Of a stretch of 35,931 nt of DNA, positions 15,650 through 23,360 are shown piece after piece. The DNA is taken from NCBI GenBank assembly GCA_934488695.1, contig CAKSSH010000012.1, positions 1 to 35,931 of the forward strand, written 5' to 3'. The position numbers were made by a program, and so were the translations under genes. The stretch is from an uncultured Oscillospiraceae bacterium (lineage in GTDB: Bacteria > Bacillota > Clostridia > Oscillospirales > Ruminococcaceae). The notes beneath the pieces were generated by a model that did no database searches, was not told the DNA's origin, and saw only the letters and a list, made by a program, of their open reading frames with translations. Each line of letters opens with the position of its first letter. Within the stretch, counting starts at the first letter, position 1.

Positions 15650-16921
15650 TCAGTTTTCCTTTCCGGCAAGGAGCGCCTTGGCGCCAATATCCTTGCGGTA
15701 ATATGCATTTTTAAAAGAAATTTTCTCCACCTTTTCATACGCTGAACGAAGCGCCTGTTCTAAGGTGGGCGCAGTTGCCGTGACCCCGAGCACCCTTCCC
15801 CCGGAGGTAACAAGGCGGCCGTTTTTACTTTCGGCCCCGGCCACAAAGACACTGTCCCGAACGCTGTCCTCCATTTGGATTTCAAAGCCGGTTCGGTATG
15901 CCTTGGGGTATCCGTCCGACGCCATAATCACACAAGCGGCGGCGTCGTTTTTAAACCGGACCTCGGTATCGGCCAAGGTGCCGTTTGTGACTGCACGCAT
16001 GATCGTAAAAAGATCACTTTCAAGCAGTGGAAGAACGACCTGAGCTTCGGGATCTCCGAAACGGCAGTTGTACTCAATGACCTTTGGCCCAGTCGGGGTC
16101 AGCATAAGCCCAAAATATAGGCAGCCCCGGAAGGTGCGGCCCTCAGCGTTCATGGCGCGAACGGTCGGCAAAAAAATCTTTTGCATACAAAGCTCGGCAA
16201 TTTCGGGGGTGTAATACGGGTTGGGCGCCACCGTTCCCATGCCGCCGGTATTTAGTCCCCGGTCGCCGTCCAGTGCGCGTTTGTGATCCATGGAAGAAAC
16301 CATCGGCAGAATAGTCTCCCCATCTGTGAAGGACAGCACCGACACCTCAGGCCCGGTCAAAAACTCCTCGATCACAATCCGCTCGCCGCTTTTGCCGAAC
16401 ACCCGGTTTTCCATCATGTCGCGCACAGCACATTCAGTGGCCTTGCGCGTTTCGGCAATGACGACTCCCTTGCCCAGTGCCGGCCCGTCCGCCTTTATAA
16501 CCGCCGGCAGCGATGCGGTTTTCAGGTATAAAAGCGCTTCTTCCGCGTTATCGAACACCGCATATTCGGCGGAGGGAATCCCGTATTTTTTCATTAAATT
16601 CTTTGAAAAAACCTTGCTGCCTTCAATCACAGCAGCTGCCCGATTCGGCCCAAAGCAGGGGATCCCCGCATTGGTAAGCATATCCACTGCGCCGAGGCAA
16701 AGCGGGTCATCCGGCGTTACAACGGCATAATCAATGTTGTTTTCGACCGCGAAACGGACCTGCGCCTCCAAATCGGTTGCCCCGATATTGACGCAAACCG
16801 CTTCCCCGGCAATCCCGCCGTTTCCGGGCAGGGCGTACAGCGCGGTTATCGATTTATTTTGTTTCAATTTTTTGATAACGGCGTGTTCCCGACCGCCGCC
16901 GCCTATAACCATTACCCTCAT
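15650..16921 (-). CDS. purD: Phosphoribosylamine-glycine ligase (GAR synthetase)
   Basis: A 423-residue ATP-grasp enzyme joining glycine to phosphoribosylamine (second step to IMP). The N-terminus MRVMVIGGGGREHAV is diagnostic. GMGTVAPNPYYT and EYNCRFGDPEAQVVLP are the conserved nucleotide and metal site motifs. AAGGAG lies 8 bases before ATG 16921. It follows purV by 15 bases and its TGA is one base from the purL start, consistent with a continuous operon. Confidence 0.97.
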   Translation of the reverse strand: MRVMVIGGGGREHAVIKKLKQNKSITALYALPGNGGIAGEAVCVNIGATDLEAQVRFAVENNIDYAVVTPDDPLCLGAVDMLTNAGIPCFGPNRAAAVIEGSKVFSKNLMKKYGIPSAEYAVFDNAEEALLYLKTASLPAVIKADGPALGKGVVIAETRKATECAVRDMMENRVFGKSGERIVIEEFLTGPEVSVLSFTDGETILPMVSSMDHKRALDGDRGLNTGGMGTVAPNPYYTPEIAELCMQKIFLPTVRAMNAEGRTFRGCLYFGLMLTPTGPKVIEYNCRFGDPEAQVVLPLLESDLFTIMRAVTNGTLADTEVRFKNDAAACVIMASDGYPKAYRTGFEIQMEDSVRDSVFVAGAESKNGRLVTSGGRVLGVTATAPTLEQALRSAYEKVEKISFKNAYYRKDIGAKALLAGKEN

Positions 16922-16936
16922 TTGAAAATCTCCTTA

Positions 16937-18121
16937 TCAGTGATGGAAAAGCCGAATGCCGGTGAATGCCATTGCAATTTTATATCGGTTGCAGCAGTCA
17001 ATCACCACATCATCCCGAATAGAGCCGCCGGGCTGCGCAATATACAACACGCCGCTCTTGTGCGCACGCTCAATATTATCGGCAAACGGGAAAAATGCGT
17101 CAGAGCCCAGCGAAACGCCCGAAACACCCGACAAATACCGCCGGATTTCTTCCTCGGTCAGCGCCTCCGGCCGGGTTTTAAAATATTTTTGCCACACTCC
17201 GTCGGCGCAAACATCCTCCTCGTTTCGGTTAATAAATCCGTCGATAACATTATCTCGGTCGGGACGCCCGAGGTCATCCCGAAACGGCAGGTCCAGCACG
17301 CGATCATACTGTCTTAAAAACCATGTGTCCGCTTTGGAGCCGGCAAGACGTGTGCAATGCACGCGGGATTGCTGCCCCGCACCGACGCCGATTGCCTGCC
17401 CGTCAAAAGCAAAGCAGACCGAATTGGATTGGGTGTATTTCAAAGTAATCAGCGAAATAATCAGGTCGCGCTTTGCACTTTCGGGGATTTCCTTGTTTTG
17501 TGTTACCACATTTTCAAGCAGCGCCTTATCGATCCGAAGGCTGTTTCGCCCCTGCTCGAAGGTTATGCCGAAAACCTGTCGACGCTCTATCGGTGCAGGA
17601 ATGTACGCAGGGTCTATTTCAACGATATTGTAGTTGCCCTTCCGTTTTGTTTTCAAAATTTCAAGGGCCTCGGGGGTGTAGCCCGGCGCAATAACGCCGT
17701 CCGACACCTCTCGCCGTATCAGCTCGGCGGTCATTCGGTCACATGGGTCGGAAAGGGCGACCCAATCCCCGAAGGAGCACATCCGATCGGTGCCTCTTGC
17801 ACGCGCGTAGGCACAGGCCAACGGAGAATCGTCAAGCCCCTCAACGGTATCGACAAAGCAGGCTCTTTTCAGCTTATCGGAAAGCGGAATGCCAACCGCA
17901 GCCCCGGTCGGGCTCACGTGCTTAAAAGAAGTGACCGCCGGAAGCCCTAAAGCCTCTTTCAACTCGCTTACAAGCTGCCAGGAATTCAAGGCGTCCAGAA
18001 AATTGATATACCCCGGCCTGCCGCATAAAATTTTTATCGGCAGCGCGTCTGCGGTTTCCATCCATATTTTGGCAGGCTTTTGGTTGGGGTTGCAGCCATA
18101 TTTGAGTTCAAATTCCTTCAT
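16937..18121 (-). CDS. purV: Stand-alone AICAR transformylase
   Basis: A 394-residue protein equal to the formyltransferase half of bifunctional PurH without the N-terminal IMP cyclohydrolase domain. It formylates AICAR to FAICAR with 10-formyl-THF. The catalytic Lys-His pair is K67-H68 in SFKHVSPTGAAVG; YGCNPNQKPA at the N-terminus matches the family. Stand-alone versions are usually paired with PurO, and a purO-like gene lies directly upstream here. Start: a GTG at 18130 overlaps the purO stop, but AAGGAG sits 8 bases before ATG 18121, so that is chosen. The purV name follows usage for single-domain AICAR transformylase. Confidence 0.9.
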   Translation of the reverse strand: MKEFELKYGCNPNQKPAKIWMETADALPIKILCGRPGYINFLDALNSWQLVSELKEALGLPAVTSFKHVSPTGAAVGIPLSDKLKRACFVDTVEGLDDSPLACAYARARGTDRMCSFGDWVALSDPCDRMTAELIRREVSDGVIAPGYTPEALEILKTKRKGNYNIVEIDPAYIPAPIERRQVFGITFEQGRNSLRIDKALLENVVTQNKEIPESAKRDLIISLITLKYTQSNSVCFAFDGQAIGVGAGQQSRVHCTRLAGSKADTWFLRQYDRVLDLPFRDDLGRPDRDNVIDGFINRNEEDVCADGVWQKYFKTRPEALTEEEIRRYLSGVSGVSLGSDAFFPFADNIERAHKSGVLYIAQPGGSIRDDVVIDCCNRYKIAMAFTGIRLFHH

Positions 18122-18126
18122 GGGTC

Positions 18127-18846
18127 TCACTCCTTGTTTTTATTGATGATCTTATCGGTATATGCCCCGGTCGCAATATCGGTATACCGCACATAAAGCG
18201 ATATTTTATTGTCTGCATGAAGGCTTTCCCAAATTTCCCTTGCAAACTCCTCCATATCGTTTCGGATATGCACGCGGTGCGGCTCCCCCTCGAAAGACGG
18301 AAGCGGATCCCCGTTGCAGCGATAGGTGTGAATAAAATGCCCCAGCCCCGCAATCGACGGATAGGAATAAAAGAGGCGGCAGCAATCGGAGCCGTTTTCA
18401 TCGATACTTTTCAAAAGACTCATTTCATACCGAAAACCGCCGTCCAAATACAGAATACCGCTTATTCTCGGCGTAAAGTTGGGCGCATCCGGCTCAAATT
18501 TTCGCGTTTCAAGCGCCTCATGAAAGCTTTTCCCCTCCTCCATGAGCGCACAGACGGTATCGGTCTGGTCGCCGTTTGTAACGACCAAGTTGCTGCCGGA
18601 TTTCCGAACAGCATTGTAAATAATAAGAGACGGGTCGCTTACCTCGGACAAGCGATACGGCTCGGTCTTGACCGTTTGGTTTTCCGAAACAAAAATGCGG
18701 TTTCGACTGTTTGCACTCCTGCCCATGATAAAATAGGCGCATACGGCCTTATCCCCGTCCGGCGACGTTCCTATCACGATCCCGCGGCCGGCATAATCAT
18801 CTGCGCGCAAAAGGGTTGAAATATCATCGATTTTATATCCGTTCAT
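18127..18846 (-). CDS. purO: IMP cyclohydrolase, PurO type
   Basis: A 239-residue protein that should close FAICAR to IMP, the last step. It has no similarity to the PurH cyclohydrolase domain. Instead it shows the PurO pattern: YAGRGIVIGTSPDG, then AYFIMGRSANSRNR, SLIIYNAVR, VVTNGDQTDTV and PNFTPRISG, as in archaeal IMP cyclohydrolases with an Ntn-hydrolase fold. Position next to stand-alone purV supports the role. It starts inside the last 14 bases of purN, with AAGGAG 8 bases before ATG 18846, and its TGA is six bases before the purV ATG. Confidence 0.88.
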   Translation of the reverse strand: MNGYKIDDISTLLRADDYAGRGIVIGTSPDGDKAVCAYFIMGRSANSRNRIFVSENQTVKTEPYRLSEVSDPSLIIYNAVRKSGSNLVVTNGDQTDTVCALMEEGKSFHEALETRKFEPDAPNFTPRISGILYLDGGFRYEMSLLKSIDENGSDCCRLFYSYPSIAGLGHFIHTYRCNGDPLPSFEGEPHRVHIRNDMEEFAREIWESLHADNKISLYVRYTDIATGAYTDKIINKNKE

Positions 18847-19453
18847 GGCTCTGCTCCTTTATTTTTTTACACAAAAGCTCTGCGGCCTTCGGCAGGAGAA
18901 TCCATTCCGCCTTTTCCATAACGCGTTTTTGCAGCGTTTCAGGCGTATCACCTGCCCTGACGGAAACCGCTTTTTGTAAAAGAATCTTTCCGCCGTCCGG
19001 TATTTCATTCACAATATGCACCGTTGCCCCCGTCACCCGAACGCCATACTCCAGCGCCGCCTGATGGACACGCAGCCCGTAATAGCCCGCTCCGCAAAAA
19101 GCGGGGATAAGGGAGGGGTGCACATTGATGATTCGGTCGGGATATTGCTTTATAAAATCCGCACTCAGAATACTCATAAAGCCGGCCAACACAACAAGCT
19201 CTATCTGCGCCGCCTTCAACGCATTCAAAATGCCCACTTCAAAGGCCTTTTGCGTCAGCTTTGCGCGCTCAAAAACCGCCGTCGGAATCCCTGCCTCCTC
19301 GGCTCTTTTCAGTGCGTAGGCGTTTTGATTGCTGGACACGACCAGCTTAAGCTCTCCGCTTTTGATAATATTATTTTTCCGGGCGTCAATCAGCGCCTGT
19401 AAATTTGTGCCCCCGCCCGATACCAAAACCGCAATGTTAACTGTTTTATTCAA
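18833..19453 (-). CDS. purN: Phosphoribosylglycinamide formyltransferase
   Basis: A 206-residue folate-dependent enzyme making FGAR from GAR. The motifs are VLVSGGGTNLQALID, INVHPSLIPAF (catalytic Asn and His) and IPDGGKIL (catalytic Asp). Start: an ATG at 19468 is in frame but lacks a ribosome site. GAGGGTG lies 6 bases before TTG 19453, which overlaps the purM stop as TTGAATAA, matching other gene joints here. That gives MNKTVNIAVLVSGGG and is preferred. The TTG start may lower its expression relative to neighbours. Confidence 0.92.
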   Translation of the reverse strand: MNKTVNIAVLVSGGGTNLQALIDARKNNIIKSGELKLVVSSNQNAYALKRAEEAGIPTAVFERAKLTQKAFEVGILNALKAAQIELVVLAGFMSILSADFIKQYPDRIINVHPSLIPAFCGAGYYGLRVHQAALEYGVRVTGATVHIVNEIPDGGKILLQKAVSVRAGDTPETLQKRVMEKAEWILLPKAAELLCKKIKEQSHERI

Positions 19454-20486
19454 TAATAACACCCTCATCGGATTTTATAATCGTTCCCATAACGTAAGCG
19501 TCCTCACCGTTTTCTCTGAGGACCTCAAGGGCCTTTTGCTTATCCTCATCCGCCACCGTAATGCTCATGCCGACACCCATATTAAAGGTGTTAAACATTT
19601 CCCTTTCCGACAGGCCGCCCTTTTCCGAAATCAGGCCGAATATCGGCGGAATTTTGAGGGTCTCCTTGTGCACAACGGCACTATAGCCGTCCGGCAGCGC
19701 CCGCGGCAGATTTTCATAAAACCCGCCGCCGGTTATATGCGAAACAGCCTTTACCCGAACCGCCTCAAAAAGAGACAGGACGGATTTGACGTAAATTTTT
19801 GTCGGCGTCAAAAGCGTTTCGCCGAGTGTCCTGCCGCCCAACGCGGCCACCGGCGCAGACAGGTCGCAATTTTCGATATCAAACACCCGCCGCACCAGCG
19901 AAAAACCGTTGGAATGAACGCCGGAGGAGGCCAGCGCGATGACGGCGTCACCCTCTCTGACACAGTTTTTGTCCGGCATTTTCTTCTTGTCGACAAGGCC
20001 GGTGCAATAACCGGCAAGGTCATAATCGTTTTCCGGCATAAGCCCGGGATGTTCAGCCGTTTCGCCGCCGATCAGCGCACAGCCGGCTCTGACACAGCCC
20101 TCCGCCACACCGCTCACGATCTCGGCAATTTTTTCGGGTCGATTTTTGCCGCAGGCAATATAATCCAAGAAAAAGAGCGGCTGCGCCCCGCAACAAATAA
20201 TATCGTTGACACACATGGCAACGCAGTCAATGCCGATTGTGTCATGCCGATTCATCAGCATGGCAAGACGAATTTTGGTCCCGACGCCATCGGTGCCGGA
20301 AACCAAAACCGGTTCCTCTATTCCCCGAAGATTCGGTGCGAAGCAGCCGCCGAAGCCGCCCACGTCATCCAGACAGCCTGCGGTTTTTGTCCTCGCAATG
20401 TGCCCTTTCATCAGCTCCACCGCACGATAGCCGGCAGTGATATCCACACCGGCCTCGGCGTATGCCTTGGACTCAGACTTATTCAT
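19446..20486 (-). CDS. purM: Phosphoribosylformylglycinamidine cyclo-ligase (AIR synthetase)
   Basis: A 346-residue enzyme converting FGAM to AIR. It begins MNKSESKAYAEAGVDITAGY. GCLDDVGGFGGCF, LVSGTDGVGTKIRLA, GGETAEHPG and HITGGGFYENLPR are the AIRS-family ATP and substrate motifs. Start: the frame opens at 20522 inside purF, but AAGGAG lies 7 bases before ATG 20486, which overlaps the purF stop by 8 bases (ATGAATAA). Confidence 0.97.
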   Translation of the reverse strand: MNKSESKAYAEAGVDITAGYRAVELMKGHIARTKTAGCLDDVGGFGGCFAPNLRGIEEPVLVSGTDGVGTKIRLAMLMNRHDTIGIDCVAMCVNDIICCGAQPLFFLDYIACGKNRPEKIAEIVSGVAEGCVRAGCALIGGETAEHPGLMPENDYDLAGYCTGLVDKKKMPDKNCVREGDAVIALASSGVHSNGFSLVRRVFDIENCDLSAPVAALGGRTLGETLLTPTKIYVKSVLSLFEAVRVKAVSHITGGGFYENLPRALPDGYSAVVHKETLKIPPIFGLISEKGGLSEREMFNTFNMGVGMSITVADEDKQKALEVLRENGEDAYVMGTIIKSDEGVIIE

Positions 20487-21924
20487 GACCCTTCTCCTTA
20501 TTCGCAGGAATTTTTGTTTCAAATTTGTTTTTCATTGGCGCTGCGGGAATTTCGGTCGGATATTTTCCGTCAAAGCAGGCCGTACAGTAACCCATTTTGT
20601 GAGACCCTTTTGCAATTTGCTTAACACTCTCAATGCTCAGGTACCCAAGAGAATCCACGCCGATATGCCGGGCAATCTCATCCACCGAGTGTTTACAGGC
20701 AATAAGATGCTCTCTGGAATCAATATCCGTTCCGTAATAACAGGGATTGAGAAAAGGCGGCGCCGATACCCGCATATGGATTTCCAAAGCGCCGGCATCG
20801 CGCAGAAGCTTGACGATTCGGGCGCTGGTGGTTCCGCGCACAATCGAATCATCTATCAAGACAATGCGCTTTCCCCGAACGACCTCGGCAATCGGATTCA
20901 GCTTGATTTTCACCTTGTCCTCGCGGCTTTTCTGACCCGGCGCGATAAAGGTTCTGCCGATATATTTATTTTTGATAAACCCGATCCCGTAAGGGATTTT
21001 AGATTGCCGTGCATAACCGAGAGCGGCGTCCAGTCCGGAATCCGGAACGCCGATGACAACATCCGCCTCCACCGGGTGCTCAAGTGCCAAAAACGCCCCC
21101 GCCCTCTGTCTTGCGGCGTGTACCGAACAATGGTCTATCACCGAATCGGGACGCGCAAAGTAAATATACTCAAAAACACAAAGCGTCCCGGCATTCTTTT
21201 GACAATGGTCCTCAATGCTCCGAACGCCGTTTTTATCAAAAACCACAATCTCACCGGGGCGTATATCACGGATAAATTCCGCACCGACGGCGTCAAGCGC
21301 ACAGCTTTCCGACGCCACAACATATCTCCCGTCGCTCGTTTTACCGTAGCAGAGCGGGCGAAAGCCGTTTTCGTCACGCACCGCGATCAGCTTTGCGGGA
21401 GACATGATCACCAGCGAATACGCTCCTCGAATCCGGTTCATCGCGGCATTTACCGCCTGTTCGATGGAGGCGGCAGTCAGGCGCTCCTTGGTGATGATAT
21501 ACGAAATTACCTCGGTGTCGCTTGTCGTGTGGAAAATTGAGCCTTCCAGCTCCAGCTGACGGCGCAATTCGCCGGAATTGATTAAATTGCCGTTGTGCGC
21601 AAGCGCCATTTTCCCTTTAATATGATTGACAACAATCGGCTGCACGTTACTGCGGTTGCCCGCGCCGGTGGTCCCGTAACGGACATGCCCCACTGCAATA
21701 TTGCCCTCGCCCAAGCGTTTGATAATTTCAGGCGTAAAAACGTCGTTGACTAATCCCGTATCCTTAAACTCTTTTAAAACGCCCTCGTCATTGACCACGA
21801 TCCCGCAGGATTCCTGCCCGCGGTGCTGCAGCGCAAACAAGCCGTAATACGCCGTTCTCGCAACATCGCTGGTTTCAGCCGAATAAACGCCGAACACGCC
21901 GCACTCTTCTCTTAAATTACTCAT
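20479..21924 (-). CDS. purF: Amidophosphoribosyltransferase
   Basis: A 481-residue enzyme forming phosphoribosylamine from PRPP and glutamine, the committed purine step. The glutaminase nucleophile is the Cys of MSNLREECGVFG (C8 after a seven-residue propeptide). The PRPP loop is VLIDDSIVRGTTS. Cysteines in TLCVFEYIYF, NPCYYGTD and YCTACFDG fit the four [4Fe-4S] ligands of the Bacillus-type, oxygen-sensitive enzyme. Start: a TTG at 21936 is in frame but forms part of the ribosome site; GGAGG lies 5 bases before ATG 21924, which also places the propeptide correctly. Family members are feedback-inhibited by purine nucleotides. Confidence 0.97.
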   Translation of the reverse strand: MSNLREECGVFGVYSAETSDVARTAYYGLFALQHRGQESCGIVVNDEGVLKEFKDTGLVNDVFTPEIIKRLGEGNIAVGHVRYGTTGAGNRSNVQPIVVNHIKGKMALAHNGNLINSGELRRQLELEGSIFHTTSDTEVISYIITKERLTAASIEQAVNAAMNRIRGAYSLVIMSPAKLIAVRDENGFRPLCYGKTSDGRYVVASESCALDAVGAEFIRDIRPGEIVVFDKNGVRSIEDHCQKNAGTLCVFEYIYFARPDSVIDHCSVHAARQRAGAFLALEHPVEADVVIGVPDSGLDAALGYARQSKIPYGIGFIKNKYIGRTFIAPGQKSREDKVKIKLNPIAEVVRGKRIVLIDDSIVRGTTSARIVKLLRDAGALEIHMRVSAPPFLNPCYYGTDIDSREHLIACKHSVDEIARHIGVDSLGYLSIESVKQIAKGSHKMGYCTACFDGKYPTEIPAAPMKNKFETKIPANKEKGHE

Positions 21925-21940
21925 GTATGCCTCCAAATGC

Positions 21941-22651
21941 TCAGTTGCCGAAAACTCTCTTCATCATTTCGCGATAGGCCCCCTCGACCCCGTCCATATC
22001 ACGACGAAAACGATCCTTATCCAGCTTTTCGTTGGTATCCGCATCCCAAAAACGACAGGTGTCGGGAGAAATCTCGTCGGCCAAGACGATTTTACCGTCG
22101 GGCAGCCGGCCAAACTCCAGCTTGAAATCCACAAGACGCACGCGAAGGGCCAGGAAAAATTCTTTCAAAATCTCGTTTACCCGAAAAGCCATCGCTTGAA
22201 TCTGTTCAATTTCTTCTTTTGTCGCAAGCGACAAGGCCAAAGCATGGTATGTATTGATCAACGGGTCGTGCAGGTCGTCATTTTTATACGAAAACTCAAT
22301 CGTCGGCTCGTCGAACACCCGCCCCTCCTCTACGCCGTAGCGCTTTGCAAAGGAGCCGGCGGAAATATTTCGGACAATGACCTCAAGCGGCACAATGGAG
22401 ACTCGTTTGACCGCCGTTTCTCGGTCGCTTAGCTCTTGAACATAATGCGTCGGCACCCCGTTTTCTTCAAGCAACCGGAAAAGCCGATTGGACATTTTGT
22501 TGTTGACAACGCCCTTGCCGGCAATCGTGCCCCGCTTGAGCCCGTCCAGCGCGGTCGCGTCGTCCTTATAGTCTACGATCACCAGCGCCGGGTCGGTTGT
22601 TGCGTAAACTTTTTTTGCCTTTCCCTCATAAAGCAGTGTGGTTTTTTCCAT
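21941..22651 (-). CDS. purC: SAICAR synthetase
   Basis: A 236-residue enzyme joining CAIR and aspartate. It begins MEKTTLLYEGKAKKVYAT. VPLEVIVRN, GSFAKRYG, DFKLEFG and LADEISPDTCRFWD are the family motifs. The length is typical of bacterial single-domain PurC. It follows purE by 14 bases and precedes purF by 16 bases. The next enzyme, PurB, is not in this cluster. Confidence 0.97.
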   Translation of the reverse strand: MEKTTLLYEGKAKKVYATTDPALVIVDYKDDATALDGLKRGTIAGKGVVNNKMSNRLFRLLEENGVPTHYVQELSDRETAVKRVSIVPLEVIVRNISAGSFAKRYGVEEGRVFDEPTIEFSYKNDDLHDPLINTYHALALSLATKEEIEQIQAMAFRVNEILKEFFLALRVRLVDFKLEFGRLPDGKIVLADEISPDTCRFWDADTNEKLDKDRFRRDMDGVEGAYREMMKRVFGN

Positions 22652-22665
22652 TGTACATCCCTCCG

Positions 22666-23157
22666 TCAGTGAAATTGTTCTTCCGTTTTTTTATTCTTTT
22701 CAAACACTGTCCGAGCATTTTCAGCACGGTATGCACAGAGTTTTTCCGCCAATTCTTCGTCATACACACTCAAAATCTCAACACATAATAAAGCGGCATT
22801 AACCGCGCCGTCAATCGCAACCGTAGCAACAGGAACCCCTGAGGGCATCTGTACGGTTGAAAGCAGTGCGTCAATACCGCCTAAACCACCCGACTTGATC
22901 GGTATCCCGACAACCGGCAGTGTTGTATTTGCTGCGACAGCGCCGGCAAGGTGCGCTGCCATTCCGGCCGCCGCAATAACGGCGCCGAAGCCGTTTTCCC
23001 GTGCCGACCGGCTGAACCGAGCCGCCTCCTCCGGTGTTCTGTGCGCCGAAAAAATGTGCACCTCAAACGGAATTGCAAACGCCGCCAGGGTGTCGGCCGC
23101 TTTTTTCACAACCGGCAAATCACTGTCGCTGCCCATGATAATCGCTACTTTTTTCAT
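22666..23157 (-). CDS. purE: N5-carboxyaminoimidazole ribonucleotide mutase, class I PurE
   Basis: A 163-residue first gene of the pur operon. The motifs are MGSDSDLPV, FSAHRTPEEA and the class-I-like stretch GMAAHLAGAVAA, with STVQMPSGVPV. Class I PurE isomerises N5-CAIR to CAIR and normally needs PurK, which is absent here; it may lie elsewhere. Start: the frame opens at 23241 within the riboswitch, but CGGAGGGG lies 6 bases before ATG 23157 (MKKVAIIMG), so that is used. Transcription is gated by the ZTP riboswitch and terminator just upstream. Confidence 0.96.
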   Translation of the reverse strand: MKKVAIIMGSDSDLPVVKKAADTLAAFAIPFEVHIFSAHRTPEEAARFSRSARENGFGAVIAAAGMAAHLAGAVAANTTLPVVGIPIKSGGLGGIDALLSTVQMPSGVPVATVAIDGAVNAALLCVEILSVYDEELAEKLCAYRAENARTVFEKNKKTEEQFH

Positions 23158-23181
23158 GATATCCCCTCCGTAATCGGAAAT

Positions 23182-23223
23182 AAAAAAGGGCATGCTTATC
23201 CCAATGAAAGGATAAGTATGCCC
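23182..23223 (-). terminator. Riboswitch-controlled terminator before purE
   Basis: A 14-bp stem with one A-C mismatch (23223-23210 pairs with 23201-23188 in the transcript), followed by six U (23187-23182). Its 5' foot GGGC is the last conserved element of the ZTP aptamer, so ligand-stabilised aptamer and terminator exclude each other. This is an ON switch in ZTP/ZMP. Confidence 0.9.
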
Positions 23224-23290
23224 AGACGGTCGGCTGTTCAAACTTTTTGGTTCATGTGGTTCTCCACTTATCCGTCAGTTCCAAAAAGCC
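23219..23290 (-). promoter_or_regulatory. ZTP (pfl) riboswitch aptamer controlling the purine operon
   Basis: In transcript sense: P1 is CUUUUUGG (23288-23281) with CCAAAAAG (23250-23243). Inside it lie ACUGACGGA and a GUGG-AGAA-CCAC hairpin. Downstream is GCCGACCGUCUGGGC. The ACUG(A/G)CG element and the CCG(U/C)CUGGGC element are the two conserved strands of the pfl motif. Here GACGG/CCGUC keeps the pseudoknot pairing with a compensatory change from the usual GGCG/CGCC. The ligand ZMP/ZTP (AICAR nucleotides) accumulates when 10-formyl-THF is short and is the PurV substrate. Confidence 0.9.
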
Positions 23291-23309
23291 TTTTATTAAA
23301 TTCACCTAT

Positions 23310-23339
23310 ATCATACCATATCCTCAATGACTCTGTCAA
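23310..23339 (-). promoter_or_regulatory. Promoter of the pur operon
   Basis: On the minus strand: consensus TTGACA (23339-23334), an 18-base spacer and TATGAT (23315-23310). It lies 21 bases past the pyrB stop, and no terminator is visible between pyrB and this promoter. Confidence 0.85.
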
Positions 23340-23360
23340 GCTTTTTGGAGGGAACGAACG

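Noticed and set aside
19329..20624. A 431-codon plus-strand open frame antisense to purM
   Set aside because: No ribosome site or recognisable domain; it mirrors the codon pattern of purM and purF. The same applies to the 367-codon plus-strand frame at 20437-21540 and the long frames opposite carB.
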